Assembly: GCA_044463945.1 (NCBI GenBank)
Contig: JBIQLW010000011.1
Coordinates: forward strand, 30,757 to 94,756
DNA from: 62-47 sp044463945
GTDB lineage: Bacteria; Pseudomonadota; Alphaproteobacteria; Rhizobiales; Xanthobacteraceae
DNA length: 64,000 bases
Reading direction: 5' to 3'
A program made the translations under genes and the position numbers. Under the pieces are notes generated by a model, which saw only the letters and a program-made list of their open reading frames with translations, searched no databases and had not been told where the DNA came from. Shown here piece after piece: positions 9,790-20,000 of this stretch. Every line of letters starts with the position of its first letter. The first letter of the stretch is position 1.

Positions 9790-10622
9790 CCACCCGCATC
9801 GACACACGCTTCGCTGAGTTGCGCAAGCAGGGCCGCGCCGCTTTCGTCACCTTCCTGATGGCTGGCGATCCCGATCCGGACACCTCGCTCGCGATCATCA
9901 AGGCGTTGCCGCAGTCGGGCGCCGACATCATCGAGATCGGAATGCCGTTCACCGATCCGATGGCCGACGGACCGGCGATTCAGGCTGCGGGCCAGCGCGC
10001 GCTGAAGGCCGGCATGACGCTGAAGAAAACGCTCGATCTGGTGCGCGCCTTCCGCAAAGACGATAACGCTACGCCGATCGTGCTGATGGGTTACTACAAC
10101 CCGATCTACATCCACGGCGTCGATCGCTTTCTCGCTGATGCCAAAGCGGCCGGCGTCGATGGCCTCATCATCGTCGATCTGCCACCGGAAGAAGACGAGG
10201 AACTGTGCCTGCCGGCGATGCAGGCCGGCCTCAATTTCATCCGCCTGGCGACGCCGACCACCGACGACCGGCGGCTGCCCGCCGTGCTCGCGAACACCTC
10301 CGGCTTCGTTTATTACGTCTCGATCACCGGCATCACCGGCGCGGCCGCCGCCGACGCCACGCGGGTCACCGCAGCGGTGGCGCGGATCAAGCGGCACACC
10401 GCTTTGCCGGTTTGCGTCGGCTTCGGCATCCGCACGCCGCAGGCCGCGCGCGACATCGCCCGCGCGGCGGACGGCGCGGTCGTCGGCACCGCGCTGGTGG
10501 AGGCGCTGGCAAACAGCCTCGGCGCCGAGGGGCGCGCCACCCCCGGCACGGTCGGGGCGGTGGCGGACCTCGCTGCTAGCCTTGCCCAAGGCGTGCGCGG
10601 CGCGATGGAAGCCGCCGGATAG
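9786..10622 (+). CDS. trpA: Tryptophan synthase alpha chain
   Basis: Cleaves indole-3-glycerol phosphate to indole, which channels to TrpB. The catalytic Glu is in IIEIGMPFTDP and the catalytic Asp in MADGPAIQ; GYYNPI, VDLPPEE and YYVSITGITG loops are present, and GFGIRTPQ near the phosphate site. 278 residues, GTG start overlapping the trpB stop by four bases. The trpFBA block is separated from the other trp genes, as usual in alphaproteobacteria. Confidence 0.97.
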   Translation: MTTRIDTRFAELRKQGRAAFVTFLMAGDPDPDTSLAIIKALPQSGADIIEIGMPFTDPMADGPAIQAAGQRALKAGMTLKKTLDLVRAFRKDDNATPIVLMGYYNPIYIHGVDRFLADAKAAGVDGLIIVDLPPEEDEELCLPAMQAGLNFIRLATPTTDDRRLPAVLANTSGFVYYVSITGITGAAAADATRVTAAVARIKRHTALPVCVGFGIRTPQAARDIARAADGAVVGTALVEALANSLGAEGRATPGTVGAVADLAASLAQGVRGAMEAAG

Positions 10623-10724
10623 GCCGGCCATCAAATCAAGGGCATCGCGGGGAATGAGGTTTTCGCGCGGGTTGTCGGCGGCCGGCCCGACAGCCATATT
10701 GAGGCGAACGAGACGGAGCAGAGC

Positions 10725-11681
10725 ATGAACTGGTTGACCAACGTCGTCCGGCCGAAGATCCGCAGTTTCCTGAAGCGCGATACGCCGGAGAATCTGTGGA
10801 TCAAGTGCCCGGATTCCGGGCAACTGGTGTTCTACAAGGACGTCGAGGCCAACCAGTTCGTCATTCCCGGCTCCAACTACCACATGCGCATGGGCGCGGT
10901 GGCGCGGATGAAATCGATCTTCGACAACGAGACGTGGTACGACGTCGCGCTGCCGGAGGTCGCCGCCGATCCGCTGAAATTCCGCGACGAGCGCCGCTAC
11001 GTCGATCGCATCAAGGACGCCCGCGCCAAGACCGGCCTGCACGACTCGGTGAAGGTCGGCTTCGGCAAGCTGGAAGGCCAGGGCGTCGTCGTCATCGTGC
11101 AGGACTTCGATTTCATGGGCGGCTCGCTCGGCATGGCGGCGGGCGAGGCGATCATTCGCGGTTTCGAACTGGCGATCGAGAAGAAGTCGCCGTGCATCGT
11201 GTTCGCGGCCTCGGGCGGCGCACGGATGCAGGAGGGCATCCTGTCGCTGATGCAACTGCCGCGCACCACGGTCGCGGTCGAGATGCTGCGCGAGGCGGGG
11301 CTGCCCTACATCGTGGTGCTGACCAACCCGACCACCGGCGGCGTCACCGCGTCCTATGCGATGCTGGGCGATATTCATATCGCCGAGCCCGGCGCGCTGA
11401 TCGGCTTTGCCGGCGCGCGCGTGATCGAGCAGACAATCCGCGAGAAGCTGCCGGAAGGTTTCCAGCGCGCCGAGTATCTGAAAGACCACGGCATGGTGGA
11501 CATGGTGGTGCATCGCCACGAGTTGCGGCCGACGCTGGCGCGGCTGTGCCGGCTGTTGATGCGCGCGCCCGCTGTCGAAGTCATCGCCGCACCGAAAGCC
11601 GCGCCGATTGCAGTCGATACGCCGGCCGATGTCGCCGACGAAGGCGCGGCCACCCCGGCCGCCGCGCCGCCGCAGGCGTGA
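10725..11681 (+). CDS. accD: Acetyl-CoA carboxylase carboxyltransferase subunit beta
   Basis: Beta half of the carboxyltransferase that makes malonyl-CoA for fatty-acid synthesis. Crotonase-fold motifs ASGGARMQEG, NPTTGGVTASYA and GFAGARVIEQTIRE are clear. The N-terminal zinc ribbon, C-x2-C...C-x2-C in E. coli, is nearly gone: only the first Cys (W-I-K-C-P-D-S-G) remains, and the second pair reads P-G-S-N. 318 residues, with an Ala/Pro-rich tail after about residue 285. folC follows 12 bases later, as in many bacteria. Confidence 0.96.
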   Translation: MNWLTNVVRPKIRSFLKRDTPENLWIKCPDSGQLVFYKDVEANQFVIPGSNYHMRMGAVARMKSIFDNETWYDVALPEVAADPLKFRDERRYVDRIKDARAKTGLHDSVKVGFGKLEGQGVVVIVQDFDFMGGSLGMAAGEAIIRGFELAIEKKSPCIVFAASGGARMQEGILSLMQLPRTTVAVEMLREAGLPYIVVLTNPTTGGVTASYAMLGDIHIAEPGALIGFAGARVIEQTIREKLPEGFQRAEYLKDHGMVDMVVHRHELRPTLARLCRLLMRAPAVEVIAAPKAAPIAVDTPADVADEGAATPAAAPPQA

Positions 11682-11693
11682 GCGCGCCGCATC

Positions 11694-13007
11694 GTGTCGC
11701 GGCCGTCGCTCGATGATCTGCTGGCGCGGCTGACGCGGCTGCACCCTCGTCGAATCGACCTGACGCTGGAGCGGGTGCAGCGGTTCTTGGCGGCGCTTGA
11801 TCATCCTGAGCGCAACCTCGCGCCGGTGATTCACGTCGCCGGCACCAACGGCAAGGGCTCGACGATAGCGTTCCTGCGCGCGATCCTGGAAGCGGCGGGG
11901 TTGCGCGTTCACGTCTATACGTCGCCGTGGCTGGTGCGGATCAACGAAAGCGTGCGGCTCGGCGGCGTGCCCGTCACCGACGACCAACTGTGTGATGCGC
12001 TGCTCGAATGCGAGCGCGTCAATGCCGGCGCGCCGATCACCCGCTTCGAGATCGAGACGGTCGCGGCGCTGATGCTGTTCGCGCGGCATCCGGCCGACGC
12101 GGTGCTGCTGGAAACCGGCCTCGGCGGCCGGCTCGATGCCACCAATGTCGTTGAGACGCCCGCCGCTTGCGTGCTGACGCCGATCGGCATGGATCACATG
12201 GAGTTCCTCGGGCCGACGCTTGAGGCGATCGCGATCGAGAAGGCCGGCATCATCAGGCGCGGCGTACCGGTGATTTCCGCCGCGCAGGCGGCGGAGGCGA
12301 TGGCGGCGATCGAGTCGCAGGCGCGGCGCCAGCGCGCGCCGCTGCACGTCGCCGGCGAAAGCTGGCACGTCGGCATCGAGAGCGGTCGCCTGGTCTATCA
12401 GGACGAGCGCGGCCTGCTCGATCTCGCCGCGCCCCGCCTGTTCGGACGGCATCAGGTGGACAATGCCGGGCTTGCCATCGCCACGCTACGCGCGTGCAAA
12501 GCGTTTCGCATCGGTCACGCCGCATTCGAGCGCGGCGTCGCGGCGGCGCAATGGCCGGGGCGGATGCAGCGCCTCACCGCCGGGCCGCTGGTGGCGCAGG
12601 CCCCGGACGAGGCCGAGGTCTGGCTCGACGGCGGCCACAACGCCGACGGCGGCCGCGTCGTCGCCGCCGCGATCGGCGACCTTGAGGAACGGGTGTCGCG
12701 ACCGCTGGTGCTGATCGTCGGCATGATGGGCAACAAGGACGCCGATGCGTTTCTCGCCAACTTCGCCGGGCTGACGCGCCACATCATCGCGGTGCCGATT
12801 CCCGGCCGCGACGGCGCGATGCCGGCCACGCAGCTTGCGGAAGCCGTGCGCCGGATCGGGATGCGCAATGAGACCGCACCAAGCGTTGCCGAGGCATTGT
12901 CGTCGCTGACGCGGCTCGCTTATGACGTGCCGCCGCGCATTCTCATCACTGGCTCGCTCTATCTCGCGGGCCACGTGCTCAAGGAGAACGGCACGGCGGT
13001 GACGTGA
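11694..13007 (+). CDS. folC: Bifunctional dihydrofolate/folylpolyglutamate synthase
   Basis: ATP-dependent ligase that adds glutamate to dihydropteroate and then to folates. The Mur-ligase-like P-loop is HVAGTNGKGST, followed by VYTSPWLVRINE (omega loop), ETGLGGRLDATN and GMDHMEFLG, then WLDGGHNADGG in the C-terminal domain. 437 residues. The start is a GTG with no obvious ribosome-binding site, 12 bases after accD, so translation probably depends on accD. It ends at a terminator shared with trxA. Confidence 0.95.
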   Translation: MSRPSLDDLLARLTRLHPRRIDLTLERVQRFLAALDHPERNLAPVIHVAGTNGKGSTIAFLRAILEAAGLRVHVYTSPWLVRINESVRLGGVPVTDDQLCDALLECERVNAGAPITRFEIETVAALMLFARHPADAVLLETGLGGRLDATNVVETPAACVLTPIGMDHMEFLGPTLEAIAIEKAGIIRRGVPVISAAQAAEAMAAIESQARRQRAPLHVAGESWHVGIESGRLVYQDERGLLDLAAPRLFGRHQVDNAGLAIATLRACKAFRIGHAAFERGVAAAQWPGRMQRLTAGPLVAQAPDEAEVWLDGGHNADGGRVVAAAIGDLEERVSRPLVLIVGMMGNKDADAFLANFAGLTRHIIAVPIPGRDGAMPATQLAEAVRRIGMRNETAPSVAEALSSLTRLAYDVPPRILITGSLYLAGHVLKENGTAVT

Positions 13008-13031
13008 CGGCGCGCGAAATCAAGGCGGCCA

Positions 13032-13065
13032 ACAAAAAAGACCGGCGACGATCGCCGGCCTTTTG
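13032..13065. terminator. Bidirectional terminator between folC and trxA
   Basis: CCGGCGA-CGA-TCGCCGG perfect stem (13042-13058), flanked by an A-run on the left (AACAAAAAAG) and TTTT on the right. It can therefore stop transcription from both convergent genes. Confidence 0.9.
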
Positions 13066-13087
13066 CATCACGATGGCTGCGCCGGAC

Positions 13088-13411
13088 TCACACCGACGTC
13101 GAGATCCACTGTTGCAGCTTCTGCTTCGGCGCGGCGCCGACCTGACGCGAGGCCATCTCGCCACCCTTGAAGATCATCAGGGTCGGGATCGACATCACGC
13201 CGTACTTCGACGCCGTCTGCGGGCTCTCGTCGACGTTGAGCTTGACGATCTTGACCTTGTCGCCCATGGCGCCCGCGATCTCGTCCAGCGCCGGCGCGAT
13301 CATGCGGCACGGGCCGCACCATTCCGCCCAGAAATCGACGACGACAGGCCCCTCGGCCTTGAGCACTTGCGCCTCGAAATCGGCGTCGGAAACCTTGCCT
13401 ACGGCGGCCAT
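13088..13411 (-). CDS. trxA: Thioredoxin
   Basis: General cytoplasmic disulfide reductant. 107 residues with the active site WAEWCGPCRM, the buried Asp in VVVDFWA, and the cis-proline in SIPTLM. ATG 13411 is preceded by GAGG; the adjacent GTG one codon upstream is possible too. It lies just downstream of addA on the same strand, an arrangement shared by relatives. Confidence 0.97.
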   Translation of the reverse strand: MAAVGKVSDADFEAQVLKAEGPVVVDFWAEWCGPCRMIAPALDEIAGAMGDKVKIVKLNVDESPQTASKYGVMSIPTLMIFKGGEMASRQVGAAPKQKLQQWISTSV

Positions 13412-13530
13412 CACATACCTCGTTTTGATCTTTGAAGGCGGCGGCGCGGGAATCGCGCCTCATATCCGGCGGTGAAGGTAAGAAGGCGGCTGGCCCCGGT
13501 CAAGGCTTGGGCCAGAACTTGGGCGTGCCG

Positions 13531-16500
13531 TCATGCCAGTTCAGCGTCCAGCGCAGACGGCGAAAGTTCCATTATCTCAAGCGTTTCAGTCCACAGCAAC
13601 GCGGCGCGGATGGTGTGGGCGGGGTAGAGAGCGGCGAGCACGGCACGATAGAGCGCGAGCTGCCGCACATAGGCGGACGCGTCGGCAGCACGCGACGGCG
13701 GCGCATGGTCGGTCTTGTAATCGACGATCAGCACGGTGTCCTTGTTGACCACGAGGCGGTCGATCTGGCCCGACACCAGAACCCGCGTGCCGGCGGCGCG
13801 TGCAAGCCGGCCGACGATCGGCACTTCGGCGCGGCTGCCCGGCGCAAACACCATGGCGAAGCGTGGATCGGCAAGCAGCGCTTCGACCTGCACGACAAGC
13901 GCCTCGCGCTCGTCGTCGCGCCAATTCGCGGCCGCGCGGGCGAGATAGCGCCGCGCCGCCTCCCCTCGCCGCTCCGGCGCAAGCTCAGGCAGGAATTGCA
14001 GCAGCCGGTGCGCCAGCCTACCGCGCTGCAGGGCGCGCCCACGCGCCTGCGCTGACTCGCCACTGCGAAAGCGGTGGGCGTTGTCGTCGCCAGCGTCCGA
14101 TGGCCGCACCACGATATCACCGCGTGGGTGAGGCGGCGCGGGCGCGTTGAGCCATGGCGGCAGCGCGAAGTGAGTAATCGCCGCCTGCTCGGCCTGCGGC
14201 GGTTGCAGCGATAGCGTGTCTCCCGCGCGGCTGTAGCGTTTCACCGGACCGAACGCGGTTGCGATCTCCGTGCATTGCAGGTCGGATGCGGCGAGGCCCT
14301 TGGCGATCAGGTCGTACCAGGAGTTTTCGCGCACCGTGTTGCGGTTGCCGGGCTGGCAGCCGCCGACGATCAGCCGGTCGGCGGCGCGGGTCATCGCCAC
14401 GTAGAGCAGGCGGCGATATTCGTCCTCGGTCTCGCTCAGCATTGTCGCGCGAGCCGCCGCCACGGCCGCCGGATCATCGGCCTTGCTGCCGGCCCAGACG
14501 TTGACGCACGGCGCATAAGGCGCGGCATTGCCCTGCGGCACGCGGATCAGGCGCAGCCGCTGCGTATCGGCGGGCGAAGTGGTGGTATCGACCATAAACA
14601 CCACGGCGGCTTCCAGCCCCTTCGCGCCATGCACCGTCATCACCCGCACCTCGTCGCGGCCGATCTCCATGTCGCGCTTGATGTCGGTGTCGGCGGCGCG
14701 CAGCCACGCCATGAAGCCTTGCAGCAAGGCCGGCGCCTTGCGCTCATAGGTCAGGGCCAGTTCAAGAAACTCGTCGAGCGCGTCGTTAGCTTCCGGCCCG
14801 AGCCGCTTGAGGATGCGCGCGCGGCCACCGTCACCGCCGAGCAGCCACGCATAGAAGGCGAACGGCGTTTCAGTCAGCGCGCGGCGCTCGCACGCAGCGA
14901 GGCGGTCGTGTGCGGTTTTGAGTTTTGCATCGGAGGCAGCTTGCTGCGCCAGTGCTTCGCGCAACGATCCGCGCCGCTTCGGCGCAATCCGCAGCAGGTC
15001 GTCGTCGTCGAGGCCGAACAGCGGGCTTTTCAGCGCCACCGCCAGCGCCAGATCGTCGCGCGGCAACAGCAGCGCGTCGGCGAGACTCATCAGATCGATC
15101 ACCGCGATATGCTCGGTGAGCTTGAGGCGGTCGGCGCCGGCAACCGGGATGCCGGCATATTTCAGCGCCTGGATCACCGCGTTGAAAGTCGTCTCGCGCC
15201 GCCGCACCAGCACCAGGATATCGCCGTAGCGTAGCGGCCGCCGGGCGTTGGCCGGGCCGGTCATCGTGCCATCGCCGATCAGCGCCGAGATTTCCGCCTG
15301 CACGCGGCGGGCGAGCTTCACCTGCGGGCTGGTTTCCGACACCGCGTCGAACGGCGCCTGCCAGCCTTCGAGGTCGGGCCGCGCGTCCGGCGTCTCCAGC
15401 TCCCACAGGTCGATCAGGCTCGGCGCGGCGTCGCCGAGCGCCAGATGCGGCGGCATTCCATCGGTGTCGGTGGTGATGCTCCTGTAAATCTCCGGCAGGC
15501 GGAACGCGCTGGTCACCGCGCGCAGCACGCTGTCGCCGGAGCGGAACGAATAGGTGAACGATACCGGCGTGAAACGCAGTCCGGCCTGCTCGAACCGAAT
15601 CCTCAGGTCGCGGCGGCGGTGATCGAATTCACGCGGCGCCGCGCCCTGAAACGAGAAGATCGACTGCTTCTCGTCACCCACTGCGAAGATAGTGCGCCTG
15701 ACGCCGTCGCGCGCCCCTTCCCCCGTGGTGAATTCGGCGATGATGCGGTCGATGATATCCCATTGCCGCGGGCTGGTGTCCTGCGCCTCGTCGATCAACA
15801 CGTGGTCGACGCCACGGTCGAGCTTGTAATGCACCCAGCTCGACGACACGCTGGCAAGCATCGCCAATGTCTTGTCGATCAGGTCGTCGTAGTCGAGCAG
15901 GCCGCGCTGCTGCTTCTCGGCGCGGTAGTTGGCCGCCACCGCGCCAGCGATGGCGAGCAGCGCCTCGGTGCGGTCGCGCTGGATGACCGCGCGGCGCTTT
16001 TCCAGAAGATGCGCGAGACGCGCGGCTTCGTCGGACAACGTTTGCGCAAGATCGGGCTGGGCATCGCCAAGTTTCCTGGTGAGAAGCGATTTGCGTGGTT
16101 CCTGACTTTGCGTGAGGAAGACGCTGAAATAGGTTTCCAGTTGCGCATCGCCGCCGAGATTGAAGGCGGTCAGCAGGCGGTTGGCCTGATCGTGATCGGT
16201 CTTGCTGCCGGTCATGAAGATCGCGGCGGCTTCCTTCCACCGCGCGCGCGGCAGATGCGGGCCTTCCACGATCTCTTGCTCGACGGCGGCGAGCGTGTCG
16301 CCCGGCGTGACACCGAGCGCGCGGGCAAGCTGCGTGCGCGCCACCTCGATGCCGCCTTCCTGGTTCGCCCACGCCAGAAAGTGCTCGCGGCTGAGGCACG
16401 CCTCGCGCACCACCTCCTTGAAAGTGACGTCGGCGGCGTAAGCCATCGCCACGTCGAGGGCGCGGCCGAGCGCGCTGTCCGGCGCGTGCGCCGCCTCCAG

Positions 16501-17007
16501 CAACACCGCGAGATTGGCGCGCTCCATCATCGCGGTCTGGTCGCGGTCGTCGAGCACGGTGAAGCGCGCCGGCGCGTTGGCCTCGAACGGAAACTGCTGC
16601 AACAGCCGCGTGCAGAGCGCGTGGATGGTCTGCACCTTCAGTCCGCCCGGCGTCTCCAGGGCGCAGGCGAACAGTTCGCGCGCCCGCCGCCGCCTGTTCT
16701 CGTCCGGCATCGGCGCGCCGGTGGCGACGATGGCGGCGTCAAGCGCCGCGTCGTCGAGCGTCACCCAGCGGCCCAGCGTCTCGAACACGCGCTGCGCCAT
16801 GTTGGCGGCGGCGGCCTTGGTGAAGGTGATGCAGAGAATCCGTTCCGGCGGCACACCGTCGAGCAGCAGCCGGATCACCCGATGCACCAGCACGTGGGTC
16901 TTGCCGGCGCCGGCGTTGGCGGCGACGAACGCCGAGGTCGCGGGGTCGGAGGCCATGGCCTGCGCTTCACGCACCGCGAGCGGAATGTTGAGACGCGGGC
17001 CGCTCAT
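13531..17007 (-). CDS. addA: Double-strand break repair helicase-nuclease subunit AddA
   Basis: Helicase/nuclease subunit of AddAB, the RecBCD counterpart that resects DNA breaks up to Chi-like sites before RecA loading. About 1158 residues. Walker A is ANAGAGKT (residues 30-37), Walker B LIDEAQDTS, then VGDEKQSIFSFQGA (motif III/IV) and MTVHGAKGLE (motif V). The C-terminal PD-(D/E)xK nuclease shows GQIDRL and IVDYKTD. The ATG at 17007 overlaps the addB stop as ATGA, which fixes the start; the open frame extends 13 codons further. Confidence 0.96.
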   Translation of the reverse strand: MSGPRLNIPLAVREAQAMASDPATSAFVAANAGAGKTHVLVHRVIRLLLDGVPPERILCITFTKAAAANMAQRVFETLGRWVTLDDAALDAAIVATGAPMPDENRRRRARELFACALETPGGLKVQTIHALCTRLLQQFPFEANAPARFTVLDDRDQTAMMERANLAVLLEAAHAPDSALGRALDVAMAYAADVTFKEVVREACLSREHFLAWANQEGGIEVARTQLARALGVTPGDTLAAVEQEIVEGPHLPRARWKEAAAIFMTGSKTDHDQANRLLTAFNLGGDAQLETYFSVFLTQSQEPRKSLLTRKLGDAQPDLAQTLSDEAARLAHLLEKRRAVIQRDRTEALLAIAGAVAANYRAEKQQRGLLDYDDLIDKTLAMLASVSSSWVHYKLDRGVDHVLIDEAQDTSPRQWDIIDRIIAEFTTGEGARDGVRRTIFAVGDEKQSIFSFQGAAPREFDHRRRDLRIRFEQAGLRFTPVSFTYSFRSGDSVLRAVTSAFRLPEIYRSITTDTDGMPPHLALGDAAPSLIDLWELETPDARPDLEGWQAPFDAVSETSPQVKLARRVQAEISALIGDGTMTGPANARRPLRYGDILVLVRRRETTFNAVIQALKYAGIPVAGADRLKLTEHIAVIDLMSLADALLLPRDDLALAVALKSPLFGLDDDDLLRIAPKRRGSLREALAQQAASDAKLKTAHDRLAACERRALTETPFAFYAWLLGGDGGRARILKRLGPEANDALDEFLELALTYERKAPALLQGFMAWLRAADTDIKRDMEIGRDEVRVMTVHGAKGLEAAVVFMVDTTTSPADTQRLRLIRVPQGNAAPYAPCVNVWAGSKADDPAAVAAARATMLSETEDEYRRLLYVAMTRAADRLIVGGCQPGNRNTVRENSWYDLIAKGLAASDLQCTEIATAFGPVKRYSRAGDTLSLQPPQAEQAAITHFALPPWLNAPAPPHPRGDIVVRPSDAGDDNAHRFRSGESAQARGRALQRGRLAHRLLQFLPELAPERRGEAARRYLARAAANWRDDEREALVVQVEALLADPRFAMVFAPGSRAEVPIVGRLARAAGTRVLVSGQIDRLVVNKDTVLIVDYKTDHAPPSRAADASAYVRQLALYRAVLAALYPAHTIRAALLWTETLEIMELSPSALDAELA

Positions 17008-20000
17008 TCCGCGCCTCCGCTGTCGCTGCCGCCGCCCGCCGACCATTCCTTGATGCGCGCGAGATCGTCATAAACGCCGTAGCGGTTGCTCCACATCGAC
17101 AGATTGAGCGAGGTGTAGCCTTGCACCTCGTCGTCGAAGCGGCGGATCAGCGCTTCGAGTTTGCGCAGCGCCTCGTCGGCGCCGTCGTCCGGCCATTGCG
17201 GCGGATCGGTGCGGTTGACCTTCAATTCCACCGGCTTCTCCTCGCCCGGCGGCGAGTTGCCGCTGAGCCGGACATAAAGCAGTTCGCTGACCGACGCGCC
17301 GGCGGGAATGCCGTCGAAGCCGCCCTGCCGCAGGATCGCGGCCTCCAGCGTCAGTTGCGGCGACAGCCCCATGCGCACCTGCTTGCCGGTCGGCGGATAG
17401 CCGGTCTTGTAGTCAACCAGCGCGAAGGTGCGATCAGTGCGGTGCTCGATGCGGTCGGCGCGCGCCGTCAGGGTGAAGGCGCGCTCGCCATCGAGCGCGA
17501 TGTGAGTTTCGCCGCGCACCTCGGCGTCGATGCGCGCGACCTCGCCGCGCCGTTCGCGCTCCCAGCGGGCGAACCATCCGGCGATGCGCAGGAAGCGCGG
17601 CCACCACAGCGCGCGCGCTTCGGGCCGCTCCATCAGCGCGGCGAAGCGTTGCGCGCCGATGGTGCGCAGCACGGCTTCGGCGTCGTCGGGCAGCGCGTCC
17701 GCGAACTGCCGCGAAAAATCGCCAAGCGCAGCGTGGATCGCCGAGCCGCGATCCGCCGCCGTCAGCGGCATGTCCACAGGATCGAGCGGGGCGAGGCCGA
17801 GAATGCGCTTGGCAAAGATGGTGTAGGGATCGCGCAGCCAGTCCTCGATCTCGGTCACCGACATCGTCATGGGCCGCAGGTCGCGCGGCGGTTTTGGCGC
17901 GGGTTGCCCCACCGGCTTCACGGTATCGGGACGGTCGAGCGCCTCGGCGTAGCGCAGATAGCGCGCGCCGGCCTCCTTCGCGGCGGCGAAGGCGGCCGCC
18001 CCGGCGGTTGCTTCCAGCCGGTGCAGGAAGCGCGAGGCCACCGCCGGCGCGCCGCCGGCCTTCGCCGGATGGCTGAGGATCACCTCGCGGCTGCCCAGCA
18101 GTTGAGTGAAGTCGTGCGCCGACAGGCCGATGCGCCGCTCCGGCAGGTCGAGGCCGAGCTGATGGCGCATCGGTCGGCTCAACCACGGATCGACGCGCGG
18201 CATCGGCGGCCAGGTGCCTTCGATCAGCCCGCCGAGGATGACGCGGTCGTGCTCGGTCAGACGCGCTTCGAGCAGGCCGTAGATGCGCAGCGGCGCGTCG
18301 GCGTCGAGCGGCTGTCGCGCCACGCGGTCACTAAGCGCGGTTTCGAACACCTCGCAGTAGTCGCGCGGCGGCACCGGCAATCCGCTCGGCGCGGGCGCAT
18401 CGTCGCCGCTGTCGCCCAACAGATCGTCGAACGCCGCGAGCAGCGCGCGGCCGTCGGCGTCGTCGAAGGCCGGCGTCGCGCCGGCGTCGTCAGTCGCAAG
18501 CCGCGTCAGCACCTCGCGGTGGCGCTGCGCCAGCACGGCAAGGTCCGGCGCGGCGGGCCCGGCAAGGCTTTCCAGTGGCGCCAGCGCCGCCGTCAGCGCA
18601 GCAATGAGGTCGGCACTGTCGTCAAGCTCCGGCTCTGGCAGCTTGGCGCGCAGTTCAGAAGCGTGGATTGTGGAGTCTTCGCCTCGGTTCCGTTTGGTCA
18701 ACTCGCCGCGAAACGTCGCGAAATCGCGGGCAAGCCCGACGCTGCCGGCGGCGGGGCGGGTGCCGCGCAACAGCGCCAGCTCCAGCGTCTCGATGGCGGC
18801 GCGCCAGCCGTTCTCCGCTCGTCCCAGACGAAACAGCGGATGCTTCAACAGTGCCAGCAGCGTCGCCGGCTCCAGCCCCTCGCAGGCGGCGCACGCAATG
18901 AGGCGGGCGAAGATGCCGACCGGCGTGTCGAGCAACGGATCGCCACCGGAATCGTCGTAAGCCAGATTCCAGCGGCCGAGCGCCGCCATCACCCGCCGCG
19001 CCAGCGCGCGATCCGGCGTCACCAACGCCGCCGAAAGGTTGAGTTCGCGCGCCTCACGCATCGCCACCGCGATCGCCAGCGCCTCCATCTCCGGGTTGGG
19101 CGCTTCGATCACCGACAGGCCCTGCATAGCGTTTGCGATTCGCGGCGCGACTTCGGGGGCCGCGAGCCGCCGGTGCCATTCGCCGGTGGCGGTCGCGGGC
19201 CGCATCGCTTCCGACGCCAGCACTTCGCGGCCGTGTGATGCCGGCCCGCCGAGTTGGATCACGTCGCGGCGCTCGATGCCGAACCGCGAAAGCAGCGCGT
19301 GCAGGGCGAACTGCGGATGGTTCGACGACGGTGGCATGGTGAAGCGGCCGCTGGCGTCGCGATGGCCGCCGATGCCGTGCCAGGCAGCCTCGTCGAGGTC
19401 GGTATCGAGGCCCGGCAGCACCACCGCGCCGTGCGGCAGTCGCGCGATGGCGTGCAACAGCTTCGCCGTCGCCGGCATCGAGCCGGTGGAGCCGGCGGCG
19501 ATCACCGGCCCGTCGGGATGCGCCTTCAGCCGCTCCGCCTCGGCGGCAATCAGCAGGTCGCGCCGTATCGCCGGCTCGATGCGGCCGGTTTCCTTCAGAT
19601 GCGCCGGCCACGCCTCGCGCGCGATCTTCAAAAAATCCAGCGACAGTTTCCAGTATTGGTCGAGCGCATCGGGGACGAGCCCGTCGAGCGCGGCCCAATC
19701 GACGCCGCGCGTCGCCATGTCGTCCATCAGCCGCGCCAGATCGGTGGCGAGCGCCAGCGTCGTCGCCGGGCCGCCCGCCACCAGCGGCGCGTCGAGCGGA
19801 CTTTGCGGCCGCAACTGTTTCGCCCACGCTCCCACCAGCCGCGCCAGCGTCAGCCGGCGCTCCAGCCCGCCGAGCGCGGGCGCCAAGTCGAACGCATCGC
19901 GGATGTCGGTGTCGGCAAAGGCAAAGTCGTCCTCGTCGATGTCGCCGAGGGTGACGATGCGCGGCAGCACGGCGGCGTCAACGGCGAGCACATCGAGGAA

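Noticed and set aside
9702..12452. Open frame of 916 codons on the minus strand
   Set aside because: It is antisense to trpB-trpA-accD-folC, all with clear family motifs. Long antisense frames are normal at this GC content; the translation is Arg/His/Gln-rich with no motifs.
15445..19238. Long plus-strand open frames (542 and 705 codons)
   Set aside because: Antisense to addA and addB; compositionally odd and without recognisable domains.
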